Source: Nocardioides acrostichi (GTDB lineage: Bacteria > Actinomycetota > Actinomycetes > Propionibacteriales > Nocardioidaceae). Taken from it: 64,000 nucleotides of DNA. Position numbers and translations under genes: made by a program. The stretch is from NCBI RefSeq assembly GCF_015319165.1, contig NZ_JADIVZ010000001.1, positions 186,001 through 250,000 of the forward strand. Reading direction: 5' to 3'. Positions 42,910-53,402 of the stretch are shown here, piece by piece. The notes under the pieces were generated by a model. The model made no database searches, was not told where the DNA came from, and was given only the letters and a program-made list of their open reading frames with translations. Every line of letters starts with the position of its first letter. The first letter of the stretch is position 1.

Positions 42910-43688
42910 CCGACTGGTCCTACGGCGTCGCCGTCGAACCCCTGCGCCCCCTCGGTGCCCAGGTGATGGGCCTGCGCGTGGAGTCGCTGAGCCCGGCGCA
43001 GGCCGACCTCGTGAAGGATGCGCTGGCCGACCACGGCGTCGTCGTGTTCCCTGGGCAGACGGTCGGCGACGAGGCTTTCCTCGCCTTCTTGACCTCGCTG
43101 GGCGAGCCGGTGTTCACCGTCGGCGAGACGCCCGTGCCCGGGTGGCCCGATCTCAACGTCATCTCGAACGTGGGTCGCGACCGGCCACCGCGCAGCGCCT
43201 GGCACGTCGACACCAGCTACGTCGACAGCCCACCCGCCTACACCGCTCTGCGTGCCGTGTCGGTGCCGGCGCAGGGAGGCGCCACCTTGTTCAGCGACCA
43301 GTACGCCGCGCTCGACACGCTGGCGCCCGACCTGCGCGCGGCGGTCGAGGGCCGCACGGCGACCCACGTGGTCACCGGGGTCGACCCCGGTCCCGGCGAG
43401 CAGCGCTCGGCCGAGCACCCGCTCGTGCGTCCGCACCCCCGCACCGGCCGCCCCGCGCTGTACCTCACCAGTCCGGCGCGCATGGCGCGCGTGGAAGGGC
43501 TGAGCGACGACGAGGCCGCTGACCTGGTCGTCCGGCTCCACGAGCACTCCACCGCCTCCGAGCGCGTGCTCGAGCACTCCTGGGAGCAGGGCGACGTGGT
43601 GGTCTGGGACAACGCCTGCGTCATGCACCGCGCCGACCACAGCGCCGTGGTCGGCGACCGGGTCATGCACCGCGGGATGGTCCGGTGA
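42906..43688 (+). CDS. TauD/TfdA-type Fe(II)/2-oxoglutarate dioxygenase, probable sunscreen-tailoring enzyme
   Basis: The 260-residue protein has the TauD fold with metal ligands in SAWHVDTSY (H-x-D) and MHRADHS (distal His), and the 2-oxoglutarate arginine in the last residues (VGDRVMHRGMVR). The GTG overlaps the mysD stop (GTGA), so it is translationally coupled to the sunscreen operon. In cyanobacteria the MAA-tailoring oxygenase MysH converts disubstituted MAAs to palythines, but MysH is described as a phytanoyl-CoA-type oxygenase, not TauD-type. A new tailoring step is therefore likely here. Taurine metabolism is improbable, as no sulfur genes are near. Confidence 0.85.
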   Translation: MTDWSYGVAVEPLRPLGAQVMGLRVESLSPAQADLVKDALADHGVVVFPGQTVGDEAFLAFLTSLGEPVFTVGETPVPGWPDLNVISNVGRDRPPRSAWHVDTSYVDSPPAYTALRAVSVPAQGGATLFSDQYAALDTLAPDLRAAVEGRTATHVVTGVDPGPGEQRSAEHPLVRPHPRTGRPALYLTSPARMARVEGLSDDEAADLVVRLHEHSTASERVLEHSWEQGDVVVWDNACVMHRADHSAVVGDRVMHRGMVR

Positions 43689-43749
43689 CCCGCCACGAGG
43701 CTCGCGGCGACCCACTCCTCATCTCCCGTCGTCGGGGGTTGCGGGCAGC

Positions 43750-44253
43750 GTGACCTCGGTCTACACCTGGGCCGTGCTGCTGCGGACCTTCACGAGCCGA
43801 CTCGAGTCCGAGGCCGAGGTGGCGCACGCGTGCGAGCGGGTGTTCGCCGTCGTCTCCGACCCCGACTTCATCTCCCGGAGCACCCCGTTCATCCGGCGGG
43901 TCACCGATCTCGGGGACGGGCGGTGGCGTTGGCACGTGGTCGACATCCCGACACCGCAGGGGAGTTTCGGCGCCGTGCTGACCCAGCGCACGGAGCTGGA
44001 CCCGCCGCAACGGGTGCGCTTCCGTCACGAGCCGCAGGGAGCCGAGCTCGCGGGCGCCGACGGCACCTTCACCCTGACGCCGGTGGCCGCGCCCGACGGC
44101 CCGCGGACCCGGCTGCGGATCGATATGACGGTGCGCGCCCGGGTGCCCGCACCGCGGGTGACCGCACCCGTGGTGGAGCAGGCGATGCGCGGCGTCCTGG
44201 CCCTGATGCGGCAGCGGTTCGTCGCGGCGCTCACCGAGGAACTGGCGGACTGA
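43750..44253 (+). CDS. SRPBCC (START-like) protein
   Basis: A 167-residue polyketide-cyclase/START-fold protein: AEVAHACERVFAVVSDPDFISRSTPFIRRVTDLGDGRWRW at the N-terminus and an Arg-rich amphipathic C-terminal helix (VVEQAMRGVLALMRQRFVAAL). The fold binds hydrophobic ligands. It stands 61 bp after the oxygenase on the same strand with its own GTG and may belong to the sunscreen or carotenoid module, but nothing fixes its ligand. Confidence 0.75.
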   Translation: MTSVYTWAVLLRTFTSRLESEAEVAHACERVFAVVSDPDFISRSTPFIRRVTDLGDGRWRWHVVDIPTPQGSFGAVLTQRTELDPPQRVRFRHEPQGAELAGADGTFTLTPVAAPDGPRTRLRIDMTVRARVPAPRVTAPVVEQAMRGVLALMRQRFVAALTEELAD

Positions 44254-44270
44254 CGGTGCTCGGGTGCTGG

Positions 44271-44858
44271 CTACGCATCGCGTGGTTCGAGATGCTGTCG
44301 GGCCCACCGGACTGCCTGGGAGCGGTGGTCGACCCCGATCTTGCGATAGGCCGTGCGCACGTAGGTCTTGACGGAGTTGATGGAGAGCTCCGCGACCTCG
44401 CCGATCTCGGTGTTGGTCAGGCCGGCAGAGATCAGGTGCAACACCTGCTCCTCGCGCCGGGTCAGCACGACGCCGTCACCGAAGGCCCCGTCGCCGGGGA
44501 ACGCGGCCCGCACGGGCTCGGGATCGCGGGCGATCGCAAGGACCAAGGCGGCCACCGAGTCGACCGGGTGGTGCTTGAGCACCTCGCCGTCGTAGCTGAT
44601 CGGCAGCCGATGGTCGTCGGGCGCCCAGCTCCACCGCACGATCACGGGCGACCATGTGCGTACGACATCGCCCAGCACCATCTGGTGGGAGGGCCCGAGC
44701 CGCTGCGGTTCGACGAGCACGACATCGCAGGGTTCGTCGACCTGGTCCGTGCGACGGACGACGATGGCCGGATGCGCCCGCAGCGCCTGCTCGACGATGC
44801 GACGGCTGCTCTCGTAGGCGTCGAGAACGGTGACGTGCACCGTGGCCTTGTCGTGCAT
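44271..44858 (-). CDS. LuxR-type regulator with degenerate receiver domain
   Basis: A 195-residue protein. The receiver-like half (VHVTVLDAYESSRRIVEQALRAHP) lacks the phosphoacceptor: the expected VVLLD reads VVLVEP with Glu50, and the second acidic residue of the acidic pocket is absent. The LuxR half is intact (LTRREEQVLHLISAGLTNTEIGEVAELSINSVKTYVRTAYRKIGVDHRSQA). Such proteins usually work without phosphorylation. CAGGAGGTGCGTC is an ideal ribosome site. It is divergent from the carotenoid operon, and the shared 16-bp motif lies 87-102 bp upstream of its start. Confidence 0.87.
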   Translation of the reverse strand: MHDKATVHVTVLDAYESSRRIVEQALRAHPAIVVRRTDQVDEPCDVVLVEPQRLGPSHQMVLGDVVRTWSPVIVRWSWAPDDHRLPISYDGEVLKHHPVDSVAALVLAIARDPEPVRAAFPGDGAFGDGVVLTRREEQVLHLISAGLTNTEIGEVAELSINSVKTYVRTAYRKIGVDHRSQAVRWARQHLEPRDA

Positions 44859-45105
44859 GACGCACCTCCTGAGAGCGTGGGGGAGACGACGAGGGTCGTT
44901 CGGACGACCCCACCCAACATGGCAGCAAAGGGGCACCCACCGCGTCGTTCCAAGGGACTAGGAGCGCCGGAGCGTGGCGTGACGGGTCTCACGCGCCCCC
45001 GACGCGGTCGACGCGCTCGAACTGCACCGCTCCTCACCCCTGGTTCCTTCGGACGGGCCCGTTCGGGGGTTGCCCCGGGTCGCCCGGCCGGGCAGCGTGC
45101 GCTCC
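44859..45105. promoter_or_regulatory. Divergent control region between LuxR-type gene and carotenoid operon
   Basis: This 247-bp gap holds copy 2 of the shared 16-bp motif (44945-44960). It also holds a perfect inverted repeat GCGTGA-N6-TCACGC at 44977-44994. No clear -10/-35 pair can be fixed. The layout suggests control of idi-crtE-crtI-crtB and of the LuxR-type gene from one site. Confidence 0.55.
44945..44960 (-). promoter_or_regulatory. Shared 16-bp motif, copy 2 (carotenoid/LuxR side)
   Basis: TCGTTCCAAGGGACTA on the plus strand is the exact reverse complement of the motif at 37372-37387. It reads toward the LuxR-type gene at 44271-44858, as copy 1 reads toward the mys operon, while also lying upstream of the carotenoid operon. 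Confidence 0.7.
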
Positions 45106-45693
45106 ATGGTCCGCGCCTTCGACGACCAGACTGACGACCTCGTCGTGCTGGTCGACGCCGAGGGCCGTGCGATCGGCACGGCCGACCGCACGGGAGTGCA
45201 CACGCCGCACACCCCACGTCACCTGGCGTTCTCTCTCTACGTGCTCGACGACGCCGGGCGGCTGCTGCTCACCCGCCGGGCGCTGACCAAGCGAGCGTGG
45301 CCAGGGGTGTGGACCAACTCCTGTTGCGGCCACCCCCGCCCCGGGGAGGAGATGTCGACCGCGGTCCGGCGCCGAGTGGCCGAGGAGCTCGGCCTGGACA
45401 TCGAGGAGCCGCGGGTGGTGCTGCCGGACTTCGGCTACCGGGCCGTCGACGCCTCGGGCGTCGTCGAGCACGAGCTCTGCCCGGTACACGTCGTCACCGT
45501 CCCGGCCGGCACCGAGCCGCGAGCCGACCCGGCCGAGGTGGTCGAGCACGCCTGGGTGGCCTGGCCCGACGTCGTCCGGCTGGTGGCCGCGGCCCCGGCG
45601 CTGGTGAGCCCCTGGATGGCCGAGCAGGTGCCCCTGCTGGCTGCGGGCGCCCTGAGCCGTCTGGAGTCGGATGAGGAGCGGGGGGTCTCGTGA
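45106..45693 (+). CDS. idi: Isopentenyl-diphosphate delta-isomerase, type I
   Basis: A 195-residue Nudix-fold isomerase: HLAFSLYVLDDAGRLLLTRRALTKRAWPGVWTNSCCGHP contains the catalytic cysteine (TNSCCGHP), and VRRRVAEELGL is the Nudix-like helix; VVEHELCPVHVV carries the conserved E-x-E-type acidic pair region. It interconverts IPP and DMAPP and supplies precursors to CrtE. ATG 45106 gives a normal length; an in-frame GTG/TTG at 45070 would add 12 residues. It heads the carotenoid operon and its end overlaps crtE by 4 bp. Confidence 0.92.
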   Translation: MVRAFDDQTDDLVVLVDAEGRAIGTADRTGVHTPHTPRHLAFSLYVLDDAGRLLLTRRALTKRAWPGVWTNSCCGHPRPGEEMSTAVRRRVAEELGLDIEEPRVVLPDFGYRAVDASGVVEHELCPVHVVTVPAGTEPRADPAEVVEHAWVAWPDVVRLVAAAPALVSPWMAEQVPLLAAGALSRLESDEERGVS

Positions 45694-46793
45694 CGCTCGC
45701 CGACCGCGCCGGGGCACAACCGGCGCCCGACCCGGCCGCTGCGATGGAGGCGGTCGAGCGACTGCTGGCCGCGCGCTTGGAGAGGCTGGCGCAGGAGTGG
45801 TCGGTGGGCGCGTCCGAGGATCCCGTGCTGGGCGGCCACGACCTCCCGCGACTGCTGGCCGATCTGGTGCTCGGCGGTGGCAAGCGGCTGCGGCCGCTGC
45901 TGTGCCACTGGGGCTGGGTGGCCGCCGGGGGCGCGACGCGTGACGAGGATCCCGGGATCCCGGTGCGCCTGGGTGCCGCGCTGGAGCTGCTGCACGCCTT
46001 CGGTCTCGTCCAGGACGACGTCATGGACGCCTCGGTCACCCGACGCGGCCGACCCGCCGTGCACGTCGCTGCCGCGGCCCGGCACCGGGCTGTGGGGGCC
46101 TTCGACGACGCCACTCGGTATGGCGAGAGCGTCGCCGTGCTCGTGGGGGATCTCGCGCACGCCGAGGCCGACGCCCTGGTCGGTGGCCTGGCGCCCGCCG
46201 TCCGACACCTGTGGTGGCGCACCTCGGTGGAGTTGGTGCGGGGGCAGGCCCGTGACCTCTCCGGTGCCGCCCTCGGCGGAGGTGCGGACCCCGTGGCCCT
46301 GGCCTGGGAGGTGGCACGCGCCAAGTCCGGCGCCTACACCGTGCAGCGGCCCGTCGAGCTCGGCGCCGTCGCCGCCGAGGCGCCGCCGGAGGCCAGCGGC
46401 GTGCTCACCGCCTTCGGGAGAACCCTGGGCGAGGTGTTCGCGCTGCGCGACGACCTGCTCGGCGTGTTCGGCGACCCGGCACGCACCGGCAAGCCCGTGG
46501 GCGACGACCTGCGCTCGGGCAAGCCGACCGTGCTGCTGGCCTGGACCGAGCAGCGCTGCGCCGACGAGGCGGCCGCCGCGGTACGGCGGCTGCGTACGCA
46601 CACCCACGACGAGTCCGACGTCGACCGGGTCGTGACCGCGATGATCGGTAGCGGCGTCCGCGCCGAGGCCGAGGAGCGGGTGCGCCGCGGCCACGCCGCG
46701 GCCGTGGCCCTGCTCGCCTCGCCGGCCCTCGACCGCGACGGCGCGGCCGGGCTGCGCGAGGTCGCCGACCTGGTCGCCTGGAGGGACCGGTGA
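45690..46793 (+). CDS. crtE: Geranylgeranyl diphosphate synthase
   Basis: The 367-residue all-helical polyprenyl synthase has GGGKRLRPLL, the first aspartate-rich motif DDVMD (LVQDDVMDASVTRRGRPA) and the second RDDLLGVFGD, followed by GDDLRSGKPTVL. It condenses IPP with allylic diphosphates, here most likely to C20 geranylgeranyl diphosphate for carotenoids. The GTG overlaps the idi stop, and its end overlaps crtI. Confidence 0.92.
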   Translation: MTLADRAGAQPAPDPAAAMEAVERLLAARLERLAQEWSVGASEDPVLGGHDLPRLLADLVLGGGKRLRPLLCHWGWVAAGGATRDEDPGIPVRLGAALELLHAFGLVQDDVMDASVTRRGRPAVHVAAAARHRAVGAFDDATRYGESVAVLVGDLAHAEADALVGGLAPAVRHLWWRTSVELVRGQARDLSGAALGGGADPVALAWEVARAKSGAYTVQRPVELGAVAAEAPPEASGVLTAFGRTLGEVFALRDDLLGVFGDPARTGKPVGDDLRSGKPTVLLAWTEQRCADEAAAAVRRLRTHTHDESDVDRVVTAMIGSGVRAEAEERVRRGHAAAVALLASPALDRDGAAGLREVADLVAWRDR

Positions 46794-48291
46794 ACCGCGT
46801 CGTCGTCGTGGGTGCCGGCCTGGCCGGGCTCGCCACCGCGTGCCACCTCTCCCGCAGCGGTCACGAGGTCGTGGTCGTGGAGTCGCAGGACCAGGTGGGC
46901 GGCCGCGGGGCGCGGCTCGAGCGGGGCGGGTATGCCTTCGATCTCGGTCCCACCGTGCTCACGATGCGCGGCCTGCTGGCCGACGTCGTGGGTGCCGCCG
47001 GCGGGGATCTCGACGCGCTGCTGCCCATGGAGCTGCTCGACCCTGCCTACCGTGCGCGCTTCCACGACGGCAGCGAGATCGAGGTGCGGCACGGGCACGA
47101 CGCCATGCGCAAGGAGATCGAGCTCGCCTGCGGCCCCGACGATGCCGACGCCTTCGACGCGTTCGTGCCATGGCTGCGGCGCCTCTACGAGGTCGAGATG
47201 CCGCACTTCATCGACCGCAACCTCGACGGTCCGCTCTCCCTGGTCTCGCGACCCGGGCCGGCTGCGCGGCTGCTGGCCATGGGCGGGTTCGGGCGGCTGG
47301 GCCGCGCCGTCGAACGTCGCTTCACCGACGAGCGACTGCACCGGCTGTTCACCTTCCAGGCGATGTACGCCGGGCTGGCCCCGCGTGAGGCCCTCGCGAT
47401 CTACGCGGTCATCACCTACATGGACTGCATCGAGGGCGTCTGGTTTCCCGAGGGCGGCATGGCGGCGGTGCCCCGTGCCCTGGCCCGCGCCGCCACCGAC
47501 GCCGGCGTCGCCGTGCACACCGGACGCCGTGTCACGCGCGTGCTGCGCCGGTCCGACGGTGCGGTGGCCGGGGTCGAGCTGGACGGCGGGCCGGGTAGCG
47601 GTTCGGACGGGCGCGAGGCGGTGTGGGCGGACGCGGTCGTGTGCACCCCGGACCTGCCGGTCGTCTACGACCGTCTCCTCCCCGACCTGCGCCCACCGCG
47701 GGCGACGCGCCGGGGTCGCTACTCGCCGTCCGCGGTGGTGTGGCACGTGGGAGTGCGTGGCGACCTGCCGGCTGGTGTGCGGCACCACAACATCCACTTC
47801 GCTCGGGCGTGGGACTCCTCGTTCGAGGCGCTGATCGGGCGCGGCGAGATGATGCCGGACCCCTCGCGGCTGGTGACCGTGCCCTCGCTGACCGACCCGT
47901 CGTTGGCGCCCGAGGGCGGGCACGTGCTGTACGTGCTCGAGCCGGCGCCCAACCTCGATGGTCGCGTCGACTGGTCACGGCAGCGCGGTCGCACCCGCGA
48001 CGAGCTCGCCGCATTCTTGGCCCGCGAGGGCTACCCCACCGACATCGTCACCGAGGAGCTCGTCGACCCCCAGGACTGGCAGCGTCAGGGCATGGCCCGC
48101 GGCACGCCGTTCGCGCTCGCCCACACCTTCGGCCAGACCGGTCCGTTCCGACCGCGCAACCACGAGCCTCGGGTGCCGGGGCTCTTCTTCGCAGGCTCCG
48201 GCACCGTGCCGGGCGTCGGCGTACCGATGGTGCTCGTCTCCGGTCGCCTCGCGGCCGAGCGGGTGCTCGCCTACCTGCCCGGGAGCAGCCG

Positions 48292-48295
<4 letters not shown>
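46790..48295 (+). CDS. crtI: Phytoene desaturase CrtI
   Basis: This 501-residue FAD enzyme begins VVVVGAGLAGLATACHLSRSGHEVVVVE (dinucleotide fold) with GGRGARLERGGYAFDLGPTVLTM. The C-terminal FAD signature PRVPGLFFAGSGTVPGVGVPMVLVSGRLAAERV is the bacterial-type phytoene dehydrogenase motif. It desaturates phytoene in four steps to lycopene at the membrane. The GTG start overlaps the crtE stop and the stop overlaps the crtB ATG. Confidence 0.94.
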
Positions 48296-50196
<1,901 letters not shown>

Positions 50197-50200
50197 GCCA

Positions 50201-51775
50201 CTAGGTCCGGACCAGCCGGCGCAGGCGGTGCACCCCCGGGAGGCGCGTGGAGGTCGGGACGCTCCAGGTGCCGTGGCCGGCGACGTCCCATCCGGCGAGC
50301 AGGGCGTCGGCGGCCTGGGTGCCGGTGGTGGCCGCCCGCTCCATGAGCGCCACCGGCAGCTCGCAGCGCACGCCGTCGCCGGCGAGCACGACCCGCGGGT
50401 CGGGCGTGCGGACGCCGGGCCGCGTGGCCCACGGGTCGGTGCCGACCAGCGGGCAGTCGCGCCGCACCAGCCACTCCTCGCCGAGCACCCCGGCACCCCC
50501 GAGCTCGGGGTGCAGGCGCAGCAGCTCGAACCACAGTCCGTCGCGCAGCGCCGCCCCGGCCGCCTCGTCGCCGAACACGTCGCCGAACACGTCGCCGAAC
50601 ACTTCGTCAGGCAGCGCGTACGCGTGCAGTTCGACGACGGACCCGCCGGTCGCCTGCGCCCACCGGCGGGCGCCGTCCTCGAGCCGGTCGACGAACGAGA
50701 CGTTGTCGAGGCGACCGAAGCCGCTGGTGCCGAGGAACGGTGCCGCACCCTCGGCGGGCGCGCGGTCGAGCCAGCGCCGCCACACCGCGAAGGGCGGCGC
50801 CGCCCGCAACCCGGCGAGCCGGTCGCGCCACGCGGGGTCGCCGAGCCACGGGGAGGCCGCCACGAGATCCTGCAGCGGTCCGCGGTCGGTGGCCAGCACG
50901 ACCGCGTCGGCCGGCACGTCACCGTCGCTCGTGGCGACCACCAGCGACCCGTCGTCGCGCTGCTCGACACCGCTCGCGCGGACGCCGGTGCGCACCTGCG
51001 CCCCGAGCCGGGCCAGGTGCCGCCCGAGGGGGGCCCAGATCGCGGTGTCGAAGTCGTCGTCGGCGACGTCGAAGAGCAGACCCTCGGCCGAGCCGAGGAA
51101 GTAGCTGTGGAACATGCCGACGAGCTCGCCGGCGGAGAAGTCGCGCGGGTGGGCGAAGAAGCTGCGCGCGAACACCTCGAGCGCGAGGTGCCGGGCGGCG
51201 TCGGGGAAGCGGAGCCGGTCGAGCAGGTCGGCGGCGCTGGTGGCGTCGAGGTCGCTGAACGTGGCCGGGAAGTCGACGTCGAGCAGGCCGAGCGCCTCGC
51301 CGACGTCGACGCGCGCCAGGTCGCGCAGGGTGAACGACGGTGACTGCGCCACGAACCCCACCAGCCCCCACGGCGGCGTGCGCGGGATGCCGGTGAAGGA
51401 GTCGCGCAGCCCGGAGCCGGCGACCAGGGGGTAGTCCTCCACCGGGCGGAGCCGCTCGAGGGACGGGTCGGCGCGGCGCAGCAGCGCGCGCAGGTTGTAG
51501 TACTGCCGGAAGAACGCGTGGAAGCCCCGGCTCATGGCCGTGGTGCGGCCCTCGACCGTGACCGGCCAGGCCGAGACCCGGCCCCCGAGCCGGTCGGTGG
51601 CCTCGAGCAGCGTGACCCGCACGCCGCGCTCGGCCAGCAGCACGGCGGCCGTGACCCCGGCGATGCCGCCGCCGACCACGACCACCCGGTGCCGGCCGTC
51701 GTCGGAGGAGAGCTGGCCGGGAGCCGGCGGCTGGTGCTCGGCCCGGACGTCGCGCCCGGGGCGCCATGCCCTCAC
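50201..51775 (-). CDS. crtU: Carotenoid desaturase/methyltransferase CrtU (isorenieratene synthase type)
   Basis: A 524-residue FAD protein with VVVVGGGIAGVTAAVLLAERGVRVTLLEATDRLGGR, MSRGFHAFFRQYYNLRALLRRADPSLERL, YPLVAGSGLRDSFTGIPRTPPW and FARSFFAHPRDFSAGELVGMFHSYFLGSAEGLLFDV, which closely follow CrtU. CrtU converts the beta-ionone ends of beta-carotene to aromatic rings. The GTG at 51775 overlaps the stop of the upstream methyltransferase. A triple FGDV repeat (FGDVFGDVFGDE) comes from 15-bp tandem repeats near 50572-50605. It converges on crtB with a 4-bp gap. Confidence 0.9.
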   Translation of the reverse strand: MRAWRPGRDVRAEHQPPAPGQLSSDDGRHRVVVVGGGIAGVTAAVLLAERGVRVTLLEATDRLGGRVSAWPVTVEGRTTAMSRGFHAFFRQYYNLRALLRRADPSLERLRPVEDYPLVAGSGLRDSFTGIPRTPPWGLVGFVAQSPSFTLRDLARVDVGEALGLLDVDFPATFSDLDATSAADLLDRLRFPDAARHLALEVFARSFFAHPRDFSAGELVGMFHSYFLGSAEGLLFDVADDDFDTAIWAPLGRHLARLGAQVRTGVRASGVEQRDDGSLVVATSDGDVPADAVVLATDRGPLQDLVAASPWLGDPAWRDRLAGLRAAPPFAVWRRWLDRAPAEGAAPFLGTSGFGRLDNVSFVDRLEDGARRWAQATGGSVVELHAYALPDEVFGDVFGDVFGDEAAGAALRDGLWFELLRLHPELGGAGVLGEEWLVRRDCPLVGTDPWATRPGVRTPDPRVVLAGDGVRCELPVALMERAATTGTQAADALLAGWDVAGHGTWSVPTSTRLPGVHRLRRLVRT

Positions 51776-52524
51776 GGCCGTCGCGCCCGCCACGCGTGCA
51801 CGACGCCGTGCTGCCACCCGGGGACGGTGCGGCTCTCGACGTCGGCGAAGCCGGCCTCGCCCAGCCGCCGGCCGAACCCGCGCACGCCATCGAAGTCGAG
51901 CACGCTGCGCCAGAGGTAGCGATAGATGCCGCTGCGGGGGGCGGTGAGCAGGCCGGCGGGGATGATGACGCCCCAGCACACCCCGTGCCAGACCCAGCGG
52001 GCGAGCGTGCTCTCGCGCACGCTGTAGTCGTGCACCACGAGCACGCCGTCGGTGGTGAGCACGTCGTGCACCGCGGCGACGAGTCGGTCGCGGGCGGCCA
52101 CGTTACGGAAGAGGTACGCCGCCAAGACGCCGTCGGCGGGTCCGCCCAGCGACGCCGTCACGTCGGTGTCGGCCCCCGCGCCGGTGAGCCGTTCGGCGTC
52201 GGCCTGCACGAAGGTGACGCCGGCGAGGTCGCGCTTGCGCCGGGCCTGCGCGAGCATCCCGGCCGAGCCGTCGACGCCCACCACGTCGGCCTCCCTGCCG
52301 GCCCCTCGCAGGGCTGCCAGCAGGGCCCTGGTCGAGGCGCCGGAGCCGCAGCCGAGGTCGAGCAGGCGCGGGCGGCGTCCGGGGGTCGGCGGCAGGGCGG
52401 CGACGAGGTCGCGCGCCGAGGCCCGTAGCTGGGCGTGGTACCCGGGACTGAGGGCGACCATGAGGTCGTAGCTGCGTGCGACGCCGTCGAAGGCGTCGGG
52501 CACGGTCGAGGTGTGCGCCGTCAT
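51772..52524 (-). CDS. crtT: SAM-dependent methyltransferase of the carotenoid operon (CrtT-like)
   Basis: A 250-residue UbiE-type class I methyltransferase: LLDLGCGSGASTRALLAAL (motif I), VVGVDGSAGMLAQARRKRDLAG, FVQADAERL and GVLAAYLFRNVAARDRLVAAVHDVL. It lies between crtYd and crtU with 4-bp overlaps at both ends, the same position as crtT in the S. griseus crtYTU operon. The substrate is not established for CrtT; a carotenoid or quinone-like product is possible. Confidence 0.85.
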   Translation of the reverse strand: MTAHTSTVPDAFDGVARSYDLMVALSPGYHAQLRASARDLVAALPPTPGRRPRLLDLGCGSGASTRALLAALRGAGREADVVGVDGSAGMLAQARRKRDLAGVTFVQADAERLTGAGADTDVTASLGGPADGVLAAYLFRNVAARDRLVAAVHDVLTTDGVLVVHDYSVRESTLARWVWHGVCWGVIIPAGLLTAPRSGIYRYLWRSVLDFDGVRGFGRRLGEAGFADVESRTVPGWQHGVVHAWRARRP

Positions 52525-52838
52525 GAGGGATCCTCTCCGGCCCGGCGGCCGAGCCGCACCCAGACCAGGATGGTGAGCGTGACCATGCCGAAGCCGAAGG
52601 CGAAGTCCTCGACCGGGATGTCCCACGGGAAGCGCCAACCGGTCATGTCGGCCGGCGCGTAGCGCACCACGGGGTGCGACAGCTTGGTGAGCCACCCGTC
52701 GACGGGCACCTGGAAGGCCAGCACGATGATCATGGCCAGCCAGAACCGGGCCGTGCGCAGCACGCCCGTGCGCAGCCACAGCAGCTCCACGGTGAGCACC
52801 ACGACCACCGAGAGCACGGCGGTGAGCGTGTAGACCAT
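52521..52838 (-). CDS. crtYd: Lycopene cyclase subunit CrtYd
   Basis: A 105-residue membrane protein with three helices and the CrtYd motif VPVDGWLTKLSHPVVRYAPADMTGWRFPWDIPVEDFAFGFGMVTLTI. The heterodimeric CrtYc/CrtYd cyclases of actinobacteria form beta-ionone rings on lycopene. The ATG starts 4 bp after the crtYc stop, and its stop overlaps the crtT ATG. Confidence 0.93.
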   Translation of the reverse strand: MVYTLTAVLSVVVVLTVELLWLRTGVLRTARFWLAMIIVLAFQVPVDGWLTKLSHPVVRYAPADMTGWRFPWDIPVEDFAFGFGMVTLTILVWVRLGRRAGEDPS

Positions 52839-52842
52839 CGCC

Positions 52843-53217
52843 TCAGACCCCCCGTGGCAGGTCGCGCAGCACGGCCGGGACCGCCTCGCCGGAGCGGATG
52901 CGGCGCACGGCGCGCAGCACGTTGCCGACCGCCTCGTAGGTGAGCAGCCCGCAGATCGGGACGACGACGAAGAAGACCAGCTCCTCCAGGGGCACCTGCA
53001 GCGGCAGCAGGATCCCCGTGGTGGTCTCGGGGTCGTAGCCCCACGAGCCGCGCGCGATCATCGCGGCGTCCCAGGCCGTGTAGACGACGACGACCGGCAG
53101 CAGGGTCAGCAGCAGACGGCGCGGGCGACGATAGACCCGCGCGCCGAGCACCAGCTCCAACGGCAGGGTGATCAGCAGGCACGCGCCCATGAGCGCGAGG
53201 TACTGGACGTGGCTCAC
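52843..53217 (-). CDS. crtYc: Lycopene cyclase subunit CrtYc
   Basis: A 124-residue protein with three helices: YLALMGACLLITLPLELVLG, LLLTLLPVVVVYTAWDAAMIARGSWGYDPETTTGI and LQVPLEELVFFVVVPICGLLTYEAV, the last containing the PLEE motif of CrtYc. It partners CrtYd to cyclise lycopene to beta-carotene. GTG 53217 gives the normal family length; an ATG at 53238 would add seven residues. First gene of the minus-strand carotenoid operon. Confidence 0.92.
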   Translation of the reverse strand: MSHVQYLALMGACLLITLPLELVLGARVYRRPRRLLLTLLPVVVVYTAWDAAMIARGSWGYDPETTTGILLPLQVPLEELVFFVVVPICGLLTYEAVGNVLRAVRRIRSGEAVPAVLRDLPRGV

Positions 53218-53402
53218 GACAGCATCTTCGGTGCGCATCGCCTGCGCCCGGCGGTAGGTGTCGTGGGCGGCGCGCCCGATGTGGCACGGGCCGCCGGACT
53301 GCGCGGGCCGGACGTCGAGACGGGACCACTGCTCGGCACGACACTCATCGTGCGTGGCGTTCGGCTGCCCACATTCATCCTTTCGGGGGTCGATCCGCAC
53401 AG
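53218..53402. other. Upstream region of the crtYc operon
   Basis: No gene is supported here. It should hold the promoter for crtYc-crtYd-crtT-crtU on the minus strand, but no convincing -10/-35 pair or copy of the 16-bp shared motif is visible. Confidence 0.5.

Noticed and set aside
44945..44960. Reading the shared 16-bp motif as an ECF sigma factor -35 (GGAAC)
   Set aside because: Neither copy has a matching -10 (GTT-type) at 16-17 bp spacing, so a regulator site is more likely.
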